Shown piece after piece: positions 36,880 to 46,234 of a DNA stretch of 64,000 nucleotides. The stretch is taken from positions 310,001 through 374,000 of the forward strand of contig JAEZRC010000007.1 of NCBI GenBank assembly GCA_023440965.1, written 5' to 3'. Position numbers and translations under genes: made by a program. A model generated the notes under the pieces. It made no database searches. It was not told where the DNA came from and saw only the letters and a list, made by a program, of their open reading frames with translations. This DNA comes from Bacillota bacterium (GTDB lineage Bacteria > Bacillota > Clostridia > Oscillospirales > Ruminococcaceae). How positions within the stretch are numbered: the first letter of the stretch is position 1; every line of letters begins with the position of its first letter.

Positions 36880-36987
36880 GTTCTCTCCATTTCCCAAGCT
36901 TGTATTTAAATTATATATCTATCACTCCATTAAAAATGTCGATTTCAGACAGCGAAAAGAGGCAAAAAAACTTTTGTATCAATGCAC

Positions 36988-37016
36988 AAAAAAAGTCCCT
37001 CGCTTTTGCAAGGGAC
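36988..37016 (-). terminator. Terminator after the M18 peptidase
   Basis: GTCCCT...GC and GC...AGGGAC stem, with seven T's on the minus strand. Confidence 0.9.
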
Positions 37017-37040
37017 AGGCATAATGTTTGTACATTAAAT

Positions 37041-38450
37041 TTATTTTTCACTAAAGAAAACTGAAAATGCTTTATAAGCCATATATACGTCAATTTTTGA
37101 AGTAACTTCGAATGGAGCATGCATTGAAAGAACTGGAACGCCAACATCTATTACGTCAACGTTAAGGTTTGCAATATAAGCAGCAACAGTTCCGCCACCG
37201 CCTGCATCAACCTTTCCAAGTTCACCAGTCTGCCATATTACATTGTTATTGTCAAGTAATTGTCTTATTCTTGAAACATACTCTGCATTTGCATCTGATG
37301 TTCCAGATTTTCCACGAGCACCTGTATACTTTGTCACGCAAACACCGTAATTGAGTTTTGCTGCATTTCTCTTTTCAGTAACCTCAGGAAAAGTAGGATC
37401 AAATCCAGCATTAACATCAGCTGACATGCACTCAGAATTTGAAAGAACTGTTCTTCCTTCTACGCCAAACATTTTTGCAATATCAGCGATAAAGTATTTC
37501 ATATATGCACTCTGAAGTCCTGTATTGCCATCACTGCCTGTTTCTTCTTTATCACTCAGAACAGTCATAACTGTTTTTGTTGGATTCTTACATTTAAGGA
37601 TAGATTTAAGTGCCGTATATGCACATACCCTGTCATCCTGACCATAGGCTCCAACCATACTTCTGTCAAAGCCGACATCTCTTGCTTTGTAGTTTGGAAC
37701 AATTTCAAGCTCAGCCGAAACAAAGTCGTCTTCTATAATATTGTATTTTTCATAAAGAATATTAAGAATATTAAGCTTAACCTTTTCGCTGATTTCATCA
37801 TCCTTAAACGGACGTGAACCGATAAGAAGATTTAATTCTTCACCTTTTATTGCTTCATTAAGTGTTCTCTTCATTTGTTCCATAGCAAGATGTGGCAAAA
37901 GGTCGGTTACACAGAAGACCGGATCTTTATCATCTTCACCAATTGAAATTTCTATCTTTTCGCCTGCTTTGTTAAATACTACACCATGCAATGACATAGG
38001 AATAGCAGTCCATTGATATTTCTTTATACCACCATAATAATGTGTCTTGAACAAGCCAAGCTCATTATCTTCATAGAGTGGATTCTGCTTTAAGTCAAGT
38101 CTTGGTGAATCAATATGAGCAGCGGCGATTTTAATTCCTTTTTCTATCGGCTCAGTGCCAATTATTGTGAGAATTATACATTTGTTTCTGTTTATATAAT
38201 AGAATTTATCACCTGGCTGATACTTTTTAAAAGCATCATATTTTTCAAATCCGTTTTCCTCAGCAAGCTTTATTGATTCACATACAGCCTCACGCTCAGT
38301 CTTTCCCATATCAAGGAAGTTCTTATATCCTTCACAGAACTTGTCTGCCTTTGTTATCTGTGAATTATCCATTATAAGAACTGCATTTTTACGCTGAGAT
38401 GCCAATTTTTCCTGCAACTTCTTAGCAGCTGATTTTTTATCGTTTTCCAT
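37041..38450 (-). CDS. M18-family aminopeptidase
   Basis: A 469-residue zinc aminopeptidase (ApeB/LAP4 family). AAHIDSPRLDLKQNP carries the first metal His and Asp. VLSDKEETGSDG supplies the catalytic Glu pair, and MLSADVNAGFDP-like and VPVLSMHAPFE the remaining ligands. It removes N-terminal residues from peptides in the cytoplasm. The open frame could begin at TTG six codons earlier, but AGGAGG lies before the ATG at 38450. It is the last gene of the packed DUF951-prfA-tsaC-coaE-slt-apeB run. Confidence 0.92.
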   Translation of the reverse strand: MENDKKSAAKKLQEKLASQRKNAVLIMDNSQITKADKFCEGYKNFLDMGKTEREAVCESIKLAEENGFEKYDAFKKYQPGDKFYYINRNKCIILTIIGTEPIEKGIKIAAAHIDSPRLDLKQNPLYEDNELGLFKTHYYGGIKKYQWTAIPMSLHGVVFNKAGEKIEISIGEDDKDPVFCVTDLLPHLAMEQMKRTLNEAIKGEELNLLIGSRPFKDDEISEKVKLNILNILYEKYNIIEDDFVSAELEIVPNYKARDVGFDRSMVGAYGQDDRVCAYTALKSILKCKNPTKTVMTVLSDKEETGSDGNTGLQSAYMKYFIADIAKMFGVEGRTVLSNSECMSADVNAGFDPTFPEVTEKRNAAKLNYGVCVTKYTGARGKSGTSDANAEYVSRIRQLLDNNNVIWQTGELGKVDAGGGGTVAAYIANLNVDVIDVGVPVLSMHAPFEVTSKIDVYMAYKAFSVFFSEK

Positions 38451-38471
38451 TTTATTATCCTCCTGCAATTA

Positions 38472-39041
38472 TTATTTATTGTCATAAAGGTTTTTATACG
38501 ATTCATATGCCTTCGTAACTTTTTTTACATAATGTCCTGTCGTTTTTGACGGGAACTCCTTAACGGATTTTCCATTATTTTTAATTTTACCATCAGAAAT
38601 CCATTTATCGACCTGTGTCGTTCCACCGTGATAAGCAGCTATTGCAAGACTCTTATCAGAATATTTATCCAACAAAAATTTTAGCATATAAGAACAGTAT
38701 TCTATATTATATTCTGGCTTATACATGTCGTCGTATGTAATTTCTCTTTTATCCTTAAGTCTATACTTAACCCATTCGTATGCGTCAGGCATTATCTGCA
38801 TTAATCCACGCGCACCGACACTTGAAGTAGCTTTTTCATCAAAATCACTTTCGGTTTTAATTACTGCATAAATAAGATATTTATCTATATTATATTCTTT
38901 TGAATATTTTTCAACAATTTCTTTGTATTCCATCTTATACACAATCTCTTTTTCAAATTTAGGTGTTAGTAATAATACAAACAATGCAAGAACTACAATT
39001 ATAAGTACAGATATTATTAATAGTTTTTTTGTTTTATGCAT
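38472..39041 (-). CDS. Membrane-anchored lytic transglycosylase (SLT domain)
   Basis: A 189-residue protein with one N-terminal helix (~7-27) and an extracellular Slt70-type domain. The catalytic Glu is in KTESDFDEKATSSVGARGL, followed by MQIMPDAYEW and the AAYHGG motif. It cleaves peptidoglycan glycan strands. AAGGAGA precedes the ATG at 39041, inside the coaE 3' end (8-base overlap). Its place in a housekeeping operon is conserved in many Clostridia. Confidence 0.93.
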   Translation of the reverse strand: MHKTKKLLIISVLIIVVLALFVLLLTPKFEKEIVYKMEYKEIVEKYSKEYNIDKYLIYAVIKTESDFDEKATSSVGARGLMQIMPDAYEWVKYRLKDKREITYDDMYKPEYNIEYCSYMLKFLLDKYSDKSLAIAAYHGGTTQVDKWISDGKIKNNGKSVKEFPSKTTGHYVKKVTKAYESYKNLYDNK

Positions 39042-39657
39042 TGAACATCTCCTTAATTTTCTGTGCCGTTGATTCTGCTGAACTGATAAAATCTTCAAGG
39101 TTAGAATTGTTATATATTACACTGTCAGACCTTGAAATATAGAAATCATCAGTATGCTGTGATTCAAATCTGCTTCTAATTTTATCTTCAGAAATATTAT
39201 CCCTTTCAATGATTCTTTTCATTCTTAGGTTTTCTTTAGATATCACGCAAACAATATAATTACAGAAATCATCTGCTCTGCTTTCAAAAAGTGTAGGAGC
39301 ATCGAGCAAAATAAGCTTTTTACCGTCTGAACCAAGTCTTCTGATTTCTGCAAGAATTTTTGTTGTTATGTACGGATACATAATTAAATTGAATACTTTA
39401 AGTAATTCATTATCATTAAAAACAAGCTGTGCCATTTTTTGTCGGTCAAGTTCCTCTGTTTCTTTATTAATACATTCCGGAAAAACGTCAAGAATATTTT
39501 TCAAACAAGGTGAGCCTTTTTTTGTTATTTCCCTTGCTATTATATCTGCATTTATTACTGCAAAGCCTTTCCTTGCAAACACATCACATACTGTTGTTTT
39601 TCCGGCACCGCTTTGACCTGTGAGACCAATAACAGTCACACCACTTAAGCTGTTCAT
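39034..39657 (-). CDS. coaE: Dephospho-CoA kinase
   Basis: A 207-residue P-loop kinase for the last step of coenzyme A synthesis. Walker A is GLTGQSGAGKTT (~12-23), NADIIAREI is the substrate-binding DxD-type segment, and LLDAPTLFES the conserved lid region. It overlaps both neighbours (tsaC-type gene by 4 bases, transglycosylase by 8), so it is translationally coupled. Confidence 0.96.
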   Translation of the reverse strand: MNSLSGVTVIGLTGQSGAGKTTVCDVFARKGFAVINADIIAREITKKGSPCLKNILDVFPECINKETEELDRQKMAQLVFNDNELLKVFNLIMYPYITTKILAEIRRLGSDGKKLILLDAPTLFESRADDFCNYIVCVISKENLRMKRIIERDNISEDKIRSRFESQHTDDFYISRSDSVIYNNSNLEDFISSAESTAQKIKEMFNA

Positions 39658-40661
39658 ATTTTAATTACCTCAAATCCTGCTGCACGCAATAATCTATTAT
39701 AAACCGCAAGTCCTACTCCGTTCCTATCAGGGCATCTGAAATAAACACGCTTGGCTCCCATGTCATCAACCTCACGGAGAATATCAAAAAGTAGCTTTGC
39801 ATTTTCTTCACTTGTATCGCCATATGTCAGACAAGGGTACTTTATCATATCTTTATCACTATCAAATACGACGCAGAATGTTCCTTTACTATAATTGCTG
39901 CCAATGTATTTAATAAAATTATCTAAATCACTATCAATTATTATTACATCTGCTTTTGGCGAGTAATGCTTATATTTCATACCAGGTGACATAACCTTTG
40001 CATTTTCATCAAGTCGTTCCGTAACACCCTTATCAACAAAAACAGGCGCTATTGTTCTTAAATCGTCAACAGAAATAAAGCCTGGTCTTAATAATCGTAC
40101 TCCACCATTTTCAAATGAAATAACTGTTGATTCAAGACCGACTTCACAAGCCCCACCATCAAGTATGGCAGGTATTTTCCCTTTCATATCTTTGAAAACA
40201 TGCTTAGCTGTTGTTGGACTTGGAGCACCTGAAATATTTGCTGACGGTGCAGCAATAGGTTTTCCACTTACTCTTATTAAGTCCCTTGCTGTTTTATGTG
40301 ACGGCATACGAATACCTACTGTATCAAGCCCACCGCTTGTTTCAGTAGGAATAATATCATTCTTCTTGAAAACCATTGTCAAAGGGCCTGGCCAGAATTT
40401 ATCTGCTAAATTATATGCAATCACAGGTATATCATATACAAGCTCATCAAGCATTTTTAAATCAGAAATATGCACTATCAAAGGGTTGTCCTGAGGACGA
40501 CCCTTTGCTTCAAATATTTTTTTGATTGCTGCTGGGTTAAGTGCGTCACCGGCAAGCCCATAGACAGTCTCAGTTGGCATTCCGACAACTTCACCCTTTT
40601 TAATTAAATCTGCACAGTATTGTATACTTTCTTCGCTGTCATCTAAAAGTTTTGTTATCAT
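39654..40661 (-). CDS. L-threonylcarbamoyladenylate synthase (Sua5/TsaC type)
   Basis: A 335-residue enzyme making threonylcarbamoyl-AMP for the t6A modification of tRNAs. The N-terminal YrdC domain (~10-200) has PTETVYGLAGDA, KGRPQDNPLIVHI and GIRMPSH. The C-terminal Sua5 domain (~210-335) follows, with MSPGMKYKHYSPKA at the linker, so this is the long Sua5 form rather than short TsaC. The open frame begins 33 codons earlier, inside prfA; the ATG at 40661 with GGAAGAG upstream fits the family start. Confidence 0.93.
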   Translation of the reverse strand: MITKLLDDSEESIQYCADLIKKGEVVGMPTETVYGLAGDALNPAAIKKIFEAKGRPQDNPLIVHISDLKMLDELVYDIPVIAYNLADKFWPGPLTMVFKKNDIIPTETSGGLDTVGIRMPSHKTARDLIRVSGKPIAAPSANISGAPSPTTAKHVFKDMKGKIPAILDGGACEVGLESTVISFENGGVRLLRPGFISVDDLRTIAPVFVDKGVTERLDENAKVMSPGMKYKHYSPKADVIIIDSDLDNFIKYIGSNYSKGTFCVVFDSDKDMIKYPCLTYGDTSEENAKLLFDILREVDDMGAKRVYFRCPDRNGVGLAVYNRLLRAAGFEVIKI

Positions 40662-40668
40662 TTGGTCA

Positions 40669-41742
40669 TTACTCTTCCTGCATTGATAATTTTGCTGCCT
40701 GATCTGCAGTTGCAAGTGCGTCGAATACTTCATCAAGATTTCCGTTAAGGATATATTCAAGCCTGTATATTGTTAGCCCGATTCTGTGATCACTTAAACG
40801 TCCCTCTGGGTAATTATATGTCCTAATTCTTTCAGAACGGTCACCTGTTCCAACCTGCGAACGTCTTTCTGAAGCTATTTTATCATCTTGCTTTTTCTGC
40901 ATATCCTCTAGAATTCTTGAACGAAGAACTTTCATTGCTTTATCCTTGTTTTTGAACTGACTACGTTCATCCTGGCATTCAACGACTAGATTTGTTGGAA
41001 GATATGTTATTCTTACTGCTGATTCAGTTTTGTTAATATGCTGTCCACCTGCTCCACTCGCCCTGAAAACGTCAATTTTCAAATCAGTTGGATTTATTTC
41101 AACGTCAACATCGTCAGCTTCTGGAAGTACAGCAACTGTTACTGTTGAAGTATGAACTCGACCCTGTGATTCAGTCTCAGGAACACGTTGAACTCTGTGA
41201 ACACCGCTCTCATATTTAAAACGTGAATATGCACCATCACCATCAATACTGAATGAAATTTCCTTAAATCCACCAAGTTCTGTTTCATTAGCGTTGAGAA
41301 TTTCAATCTTCCATCCCTTTGCTTCTGCATACATTGTATACATTCTGTAAAGACTGTTTGCAAACAGTGATGCTTCTTCTCCGCCTGCACCACCTCTGAT
41401 TTCAATAATAACGTTTCTATCATCATTAGGGTCTTTAGGAAGAAGTAGTATTTTTAGTTCCTCAAAGAAATTATCCATTTTTTCTTTGTTTTCATCATAT
41501 TCCATCTGAACCATTTCCTTGAAGTCTTTGTCCATTCCGCCGTTGTCTAAAAGCTCTTTAGCTTCATCATAAGATTCTTTAGCAGCTTTATATTCCCTAA
41601 ACTTTTCAACAATAGGTGTTAAGTTCTTATACTCCTTCATTAAATTCTTATATTGATCATTATCATTAACTATATCAGGGTCCATAAGCTTTTCGCTTAT
41701 TTCTTCATATCTTTCTTCAAGCAATTTTAATTTTTCAAACAT
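40669..41742 (-). CDS. prfA: Peptide chain release factor 1
   Basis: A 357-residue class I release factor for UAA/UAG. The PXT-type codon recognition motif is in [14 protein letters not shown], and the catalytic GGQ in [15 protein letters not shown]. Length is standard. AGGAGA precedes the ATG. It lies second in the operon, 48 bases after the DUF951 gene. Confidence 0.97.
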   Translation of the reverse strand: MFEKLKLLEERYEEISEKLMDPDIVNDNDQYKNLMKEYKNLTPIVEKFREYKAAKESYDEAKELLDNGGMDKDFKEMVQMEYDENKEKMDNFFEELKILLLPKDPNDDRNVIIEIRGGAGGEEASLFANSLYRMYTMYAEAKGWKIEILNANETELGGFKEISFSIDGDGAYSRFKYESGVHRVQRVPETESQGRVHTSTVTVAVLPEADDVDVEINPTDLKIDVFRASGAGGQHINKTESAVRITYLPTNLVVECQDERSQFKNKDKAMKVLRSRILEDMQKKQDDKIASERRSQVGTGDRSERIRTYNYPEGRLSDHRIGLTIYRLEYILNGNLDEVFDALATADQAAKLSMQEE

Positions 41743-41790
41743 TTATCATTCTCCTAAAAATATATAGTCTTAATATTAAGTAAAGTTACG

Positions 41791-41982
41791 CTATGGCTCA
41801 GATTTTTCCCTAATAATTGATTTAATATTCTTTTCAATTTTAACTCGTGTCACCATAAACTCACGATTACACTGAATACAGCGCAATTTAAAATCCATTC
41901 CCGAGCGTAAAACGAGCATATTATTTGAGCCACAAGGATGTGGCTTTTTCATTATTAAAACATCGCCACGACGAACATCCAT
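41791..41982 (-). CDS. DUF951-family small protein
   Basis: A 63-residue basic protein with MKKPHPCGSN and LRCIQCNREF, two short Cys-containing knuckles typical of the DUF951 family. Nucleic-acid binding is plausible but not shown. AAAGGA lies before the ATG at 41982; a start six codons earlier is possible but less well spaced. It is the first gene of the minus-strand housekeeping operon. Confidence 0.88.
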   Translation of the reverse strand: MDVRRGDVLIMKKPHPCGSNNMLVLRSGMDFKLRCIQCNREFMVTRVKIEKNIKSIIREKSEP

Positions 41983-42116
41983 AGCAATAGTTCCTTTCAA
42001 ATCAAATACTGTATTATTATATCACAATATTATTATTTATGGCAATTATTTTAGTGCATAAATAATTTTTTTATATAAATACTACTATTAAATAATTCAA
42101 TATAAGGAGATTTTTT

Positions 42117-42488
42117 ATGTTTCATTCAATCAGTGCAGATTTTTACTCTTCAGATGAAGCCGAAATAGCTTCATTAAATATTAAAAACCAGATAAAAAAC
42201 ATCAAAACAATAGACATTATAAATCACAACAACAATTCCTTAAAAGATAATACTAATAATAGTTACGGTTTTACAGGTCTAGTAACCAACAATGTTTCAA
42301 GCAATTATACTCCTATTGCATTCGGTTTTTTCGGGACAGCAGAAAATAGTATGACGAACAATACAGATTTTGATTATACCAAGAAAGGAAGTAAGACAAC
42401 TTTAAAGTTATCATGTGACGAAAAGGACTTACCATTAGTATCAAATCTGCTTACTTCTTATGGCGGACACAATATAGAAAAAATTTAA
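42117..42488 (+). CDS. Hypothetical protein, Asn-rich
   Basis: A 123-residue protein with AAGGAGA well placed before the ATG. Asn and Ser are abundant (for example DNTNNSYGF and NNVSSNY). The N-terminus MFHSISADFYSSDEAEIASL and C-terminal DLPLVSNLLTSYGGHNI suggest a small alpha-beta fold with an internal disordered stretch; the ends look like a general-stress or heat-resistance type small protein, but this is only an impression. No family is recognised. It is divergent from the DUF951-prfA operon and precedes an S1-domain gene by 81 bases. Confidence 0.6.
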   Translation: MFHSISADFYSSDEAEIASLNIKNQIKNIKTIDIINHNNNSLKDNTNNSYGFTGLVTNNVSSNYTPIAFGFFGTAENSMTNNTDFDYTKKGSKTTLKLSCDEKDLPLVSNLLTSYGGHNIEKI

Positions 42489-42569
42489 TCTTAATATCAT
42501 AATGTTTGTACTCCTTGCATAATATTTAAAGAAAATCTTATGCTGAGCATAAAACGTGGGAGGTACAAA

Positions 42570-43490
42570 ATGACAAAATATTTACCAGAAGGACATCTGA
42601 TTAATACCATTGAAAACAAAAGTGCAGTTAAGTCAGTTTTTGCATTACAGGAAGCAATGCTTCACGGACAAATTCTTGAGGCGCGTGCAAAAATATGTGA
42701 TGGCGATCATAATCTTATTGTTGACCTACCGTGTATAAAAGGAATTATTCCGAGAAATGAAGGTGCAATCGGCATTGAAGATGGCAGCACCCGAGATATC
42801 GCATTAATTTCAAAGGTCAATAAGCCCGTATGCTTTAAGGTTCTTAATATTACCACTGATGAAAATGGTGAGCCAATAGCAATACTTTCAAGAAAAGCTG
42901 TTCAGCTTGAATGTATGCGAGAGTATATAGAAACACTGGATGCCGGTGATATTATTCCAGCAAAAGTAACTCATCTCGAACAGTTCGGTTGTTTTGTTGA
43001 TATTGCTTGTGGAATTCCATCGCTTATCCCTATTGATGCAATTTCTATTTCAAGAATATCACATCCTTCTGACAGATTTTCAACTGGTCAGAACATATTT
43101 GTTATTATTAAATCAGTTGATAATGGAAGAATATGCCTCTCGCATAAGGAATTACTCGGCACGTGGGAGGAAAATGCTGAAAAATTCAATGTTGGTGAAA
43201 CAGTCAGCGGTATTGTTCGTTCGGTTGAAGAATATGGCATCTTTATTGAGCTTGCCCCTAATCTTGCTGGTCTTGCAGAACCGAGAAGCAACGTTTACAT
43301 AGGTCAGCACGCAAGTGTATATATAAAAGCTCTAATACCTGAAAAGATGAAGGTGAAACTCATAATTGTAGACGTTTTCGACGCAAAATACCCTAACAAG
43401 GAACTTGAATATTTCATTACTGAAGGAAATATTAGAAACTGGAGATATTCAACAGACTCATCGGATAAAATTATAGAATCAATATTCTAA
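42570..43490 (+). CDS. S1 RNA-binding domain protein
   Basis: A 306-residue protein with two S1 folds in the second half: ~127-200 (GDIIPAKVTHLEQFGCFVDI, then RICLSHKELLGTW) and ~205-275 (GETVSGIVRSVEEYGIFIEL). The N-terminal ~120 residues form a less typical domain. It resembles the short S1-like proteins of Clostridia rather than full ribosomal protein S1. It likely binds mRNA or ribosomes. The start at 42570 is chosen because GGGAGG precedes it; an ATG ten codons upstream lacks a site. Confidence 0.85.
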   Translation: MTKYLPEGHLINTIENKSAVKSVFALQEAMLHGQILEARAKICDGDHNLIVDLPCIKGIIPRNEGAIGIEDGSTRDIALISKVNKPVCFKVLNITTDENGEPIAILSRKAVQLECMREYIETLDAGDIIPAKVTHLEQFGCFVDIACGIPSLIPIDAISISRISHPSDRFSTGQNIFVIIKSVDNGRICLSHKELLGTWEENAEKFNVGETVSGIVRSVEEYGIFIELAPNLAGLAEPRSNVYIGQHASVYIKALIPEKMKVKLIIVDVFDAKYPNKELEYFITEGNIRNWRYSTDSSDKIIESIF

Positions 43491-43497
43491 TAATAAA

Positions 43498-43527
43498 GAA
43501 CCACCCGCTAAGCTGGTGGTTCTTCTT
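43498..43527 (+). terminator. Terminator after the S1-domain gene
   Basis: GAACCACC (43498-43505) and GGTGGTTC (43515-43522), then TTCTT. The hairpin resembles the left-end palindrome of the IS200 remnant at 24546. Confidence 0.75.
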
Positions 43528-43746
43528 ACTTGAATGAAGCCATATTTTTCTTGCTACGACTTAAGATACATTTATATTCAGTAGTTTTATATTTTCATAG
43601 CTTTACTTTTTCAAAGCACTTCATCGTCGGGGTTTCGAAAACAAAAAATGAGCACTATACCTTGTAATATAGTGCTTTTTATGTTCTGTATATGCAGTAT
43701 AATACGTTTGAAATTTCTCTTGTACTAGGTAGACAAAATAAATAAT
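43528..43746. other. Intergenic stretch with a second hairpin
   Basis: No gene is seen. A hairpin AGCACTATA (43651-43659) / TATAGTGCT (43668-43676) followed by T's probably terminates plus-strand transcripts. Confidence 0.6.
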
Positions 43747-44328
43747 CTACATATTTTTATTAGCTTTAGCTTTATTTTTACTTCTTTTTAAATATACAGA
43801 TGAAACTGTTGCTATCGGACAAATTGTGCACCATGTACGTGATTTATATACTAACGATAGAACAAAACCGATTATTGTTGTTGTCATCATCATTGAATAT
43901 AGTCTGTATGACAGATGTAACAACCATTCAAGAGATGTTATATCAAACAGCTGTGGCATACCTTTAATAGGGAATATCAATAAAAATTTCAGAAAATCAG
44001 CCGGATGTCTACCATTTGCCACTTTTATCGTTGTAATTATGATTATTGTTAGGCTTAACACAAAATATGATAGCATTATCCACTTCATCGGGCCTTTAAT
44101 AAAAAACCGTGGAGTTTTTAATGAAAATTCTTTAGTTATTTTCCCTGTGTGATTATACAGACATGCTCTTGGACAATAGCCTTGGCACCATGTTTTTTTC
44201 TTATCTTTTATTAAAAGAACTATTGGAATAGTCATACACACAAATCCCACTAAAGCGAAATGAATATTAATCATACCGAGTATAAAATAAGAAACAGTAA
44301 TTAGAAACAAAAACTTATTGTTACGCAT
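43747..44328 (-). CDS. Membrane protein with two NapH-type Cys clusters
   Basis: A 193-residue protein with about five membrane helices and two cytoplasmic-side motifs, CQGYCPRAC (~48-56) and CTICPIATV (~168-176). These resemble the CxxxCP clusters of NapH/NosR/CcoG-type iron-sulfur membrane proteins, though each is shorter than a full 4Fe-4S motif; together they could hold one cluster. It is likely an electron-transfer membrane component of unknown partner. GAGGTG precedes the ATG. Confidence 0.7.
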   Translation of the reverse strand: MRNNKFLFLITVSYFILGMINIHFALVGFVCMTIPIVLLIKDKKKTWCQGYCPRACLYNHTGKITKEFSLKTPRFFIKGPMKWIMLSYFVLSLTIIIITTIKVANGRHPADFLKFLLIFPIKGMPQLFDITSLEWLLHLSYRLYSMMMTTTIIGFVLSLVYKSRTWCTICPIATVSSVYLKRSKNKAKANKNM

Positions 44329-44460
44329 TTTTCACCTCATAAAATTTATATTTTTATTTTACATGAATTCTTATTTAATTTCTGTGACTTTATCACCGAA
44401 ATCATTTATTTATTAATTAAATACTCATGGAACAGGTTGTACTCTTTCGTCAGCAACAAA

Positions 44461-44489
44461 AAACCCATAGAAAAATTTCTATGGGTTTT
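44461..44489. terminator. Bidirectional terminator
   Basis: AAACCCATAGAAA and TTTCTATGGGTTT form a long stem with T's on both sides. Confidence 0.88.
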
Positions 44490-44499
44490 ATTTTAATAA

Positions 44500-44973
44500 T
44501 TAGTTCATACAAGATATTTCATTTTTAATAAATTGCATAATAAAAGGATTATTTTCCTCACTCAACGTTGGCATAAAAGCCATATAACGACACTTCTTGT
44601 ATTGCTCGCCATCCATATCAAAAATATAACCCATTGAGCATCTTGAGCTACAATCCGTTGGGTCTATCAATCTCTTGCAATTTAAGGATTTAGTTATATC
44701 CTTTTTCATATTTTCAGGTATACTGTCTAAAAAGCTCTGATACTTGCTGACGTGAACAGCGTAAATTCTCATCTTCATACCTGTTTTTCTAAAAACAAAA
44801 TTAGCTATAGTACGCTTAGGTTTTTTAGAAATATATGATGCCACATAACCATTCTTAGCTGTCTTTATGACACAACTATAACCATTCTCTAAAAAGATTT
44901 CATTAAGCTGATTGACAAATTCTCTGTGTTTTTCATCTACAGATTCAAGAAACAAACGATAGTTTTCATCCAT
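44500..44973 (-). CDS. Hypothetical cytoplasmic protein
   Basis: A 157-residue alpha-beta protein without membrane segments. The N-terminal half (FVNQLNEIFLENGYSCVIK, then KRTIANFVFRK and MRIYAVHV) resembles a small wHTH- or DUF-type sensor domain. The C-terminal half has Cys residues at CKRLIDPTDCSSRCSMGY and CRY, which could bind metal. No family name can be given. AAGGAG lies before the ATG. It is a single gene behind a strong terminator. Confidence 0.65.
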   Translation of the reverse strand: MDENYRLFLESVDEKHREFVNQLNEIFLENGYSCVIKTAKNGYVASYISKKPKRTIANFVFRKTGMKMRIYAVHVSKYQSFLDSIPENMKKDITKSLNCKRLIDPTDCSSRCSMGYIFDMDGEQYKKCRYMAFMPTLSEENNPFIMQFIKNEISCMN

Positions 44974-45094
44974 ATGTATTCTCCTTCAAGTATAATAGAA
45001 TGTTTGTTCTTATATATTACAATACTTTTTTAAATATGTCAAATATTACTACAGCAAGAAATTGAAGGATGAATAAATATTTCGGTTCAAAAAA

Positions 45095-46114
45095 TTATAG
45101 CAGCTTTCCTTTATTAAGAATTTCCATTTGCTCATCAGTGAGCTTAATATCAAGAGCATCAACATTTTCCTTATACTGTTCAATACTGCTGAATCCGAGT
45201 ATTGGAACTATTTCAGGCTTCTGATGAAGAATCCATGCAAGCACAAGTTGATTCCCTGAAATGCCCATTTCATTTGACATTTTTTCAATTACCTTGACTC
45301 TTTCAATAGATTCTCCGTTATCAAAGAAATCCCATCCATAATAATTCTTCCTCTTCTCTTCACTTGTATAAATCCCTTTTAATAATGGCGAGTAAGCAAC
45401 AAGTGTCATATCATTATTCGATTTGATATAGTCCATAAGATCATCGTCAACATGGAGTGTTATCCCTCTATCCGCACCGATACTTGGTCTTATATAAGAG
45501 TATTCTTGCTGTACTGCACTGAAAAGTGGATATCCGTCTCTCTTGCTGATTTCTCTTGCATTTGACAACCTCCACGTTCTTATGTTACTGCAACCAATAT
45601 GCTTAACCTTTCCTTCTTTAACAAGATCATTCAATGTGGAAAGTGTTTCTTCAAAGTCAACAGATCTATCATCAATGTGAACTATGTAAAGATCAATATA
45701 ATCAGTCTTAAGACGTTTGAGGCTTCCTTCAATAGCACTTCTTATAGCTTTTGCACTTGAACCCTCATAATTTGAAGGAACCTTATCCCAGATTATTTCA
45801 CCATTTTCATCTCTAACCTTTTTGGGATCAACAAGTCTTCCACCAAATTTTGACGCAAGAAAAATATCCTTACGATTCTGTCTTTCTTCCATCCAGTCAC
45901 CGAGAAGTTCTTCACATTCGTCACCATATGAGTTCGAATCACCCCACCACCATGCATAGCAGTTTGCTGTATCAAGAAAATTTCCACCCCTAGCTACAAA
46001 ATCGTCTAATATAGCGTATGAGTCAGCTTTATTGATACGTGTACCCATCATCATTGTTCCAAGACATACGCAACTGATTTTCTCTTCAGAACCTGCAAAA
46101 TTAATCTGTTTCAT
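45095..46114 (-). CDS. Aldo/keto reductase
   Basis: A 339-residue NADPH-dependent oxidoreductase of the AKR barrel fold. The catalytic tetrad is visible: Asp and Tyr in FLDTANCY, Lys in LASKFGG and His in IVHIDD. ERVKVIEKMSNEMG and VPILGFSS match the NADPH-binding C-terminal part. The substrate is unknown. It is divergent from a MocR-type regulator 120 bases away, which may control it. AAGGGG precedes the ATG. Confidence 0.88.
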   Translation of the reverse strand: MKQINFAGSEEKISCVCLGTMMMGTRINKADSYAILDDFVARGGNFLDTANCYAWWWGDSNSYGDECEELLGDWMEERQNRKDIFLASKFGGRLVDPKKVRDENGEIIWDKVPSNYEGSSAKAIRSAIEGSLKRLKTDYIDLYIVHIDDRSVDFEETLSTLNDLVKEGKVKHIGCSNIRTWRLSNAREISKRDGYPLFSAVQQEYSYIRPSIGADRGITLHVDDDLMDYIKSNNDMTLVAYSPLLKGIYTSEEKRKNYYGWDFFDNGESIERVKVIEKMSNEMGISGNQLVLAWILHQKPEIVPILGFSSIEQYKENVDALDIKLTDEQMEILNKGKLL

Positions 46115-46234
46115 AATATTTCCCCTTTTTAAAAATTACGATTGCTTTTCCATATTTTTTATTATATACTTAAATTAGTATTATTCAACTACCAATAATT
46201 TATATTTCTGCAGAGCCACTTTTGGAGGAATAAA

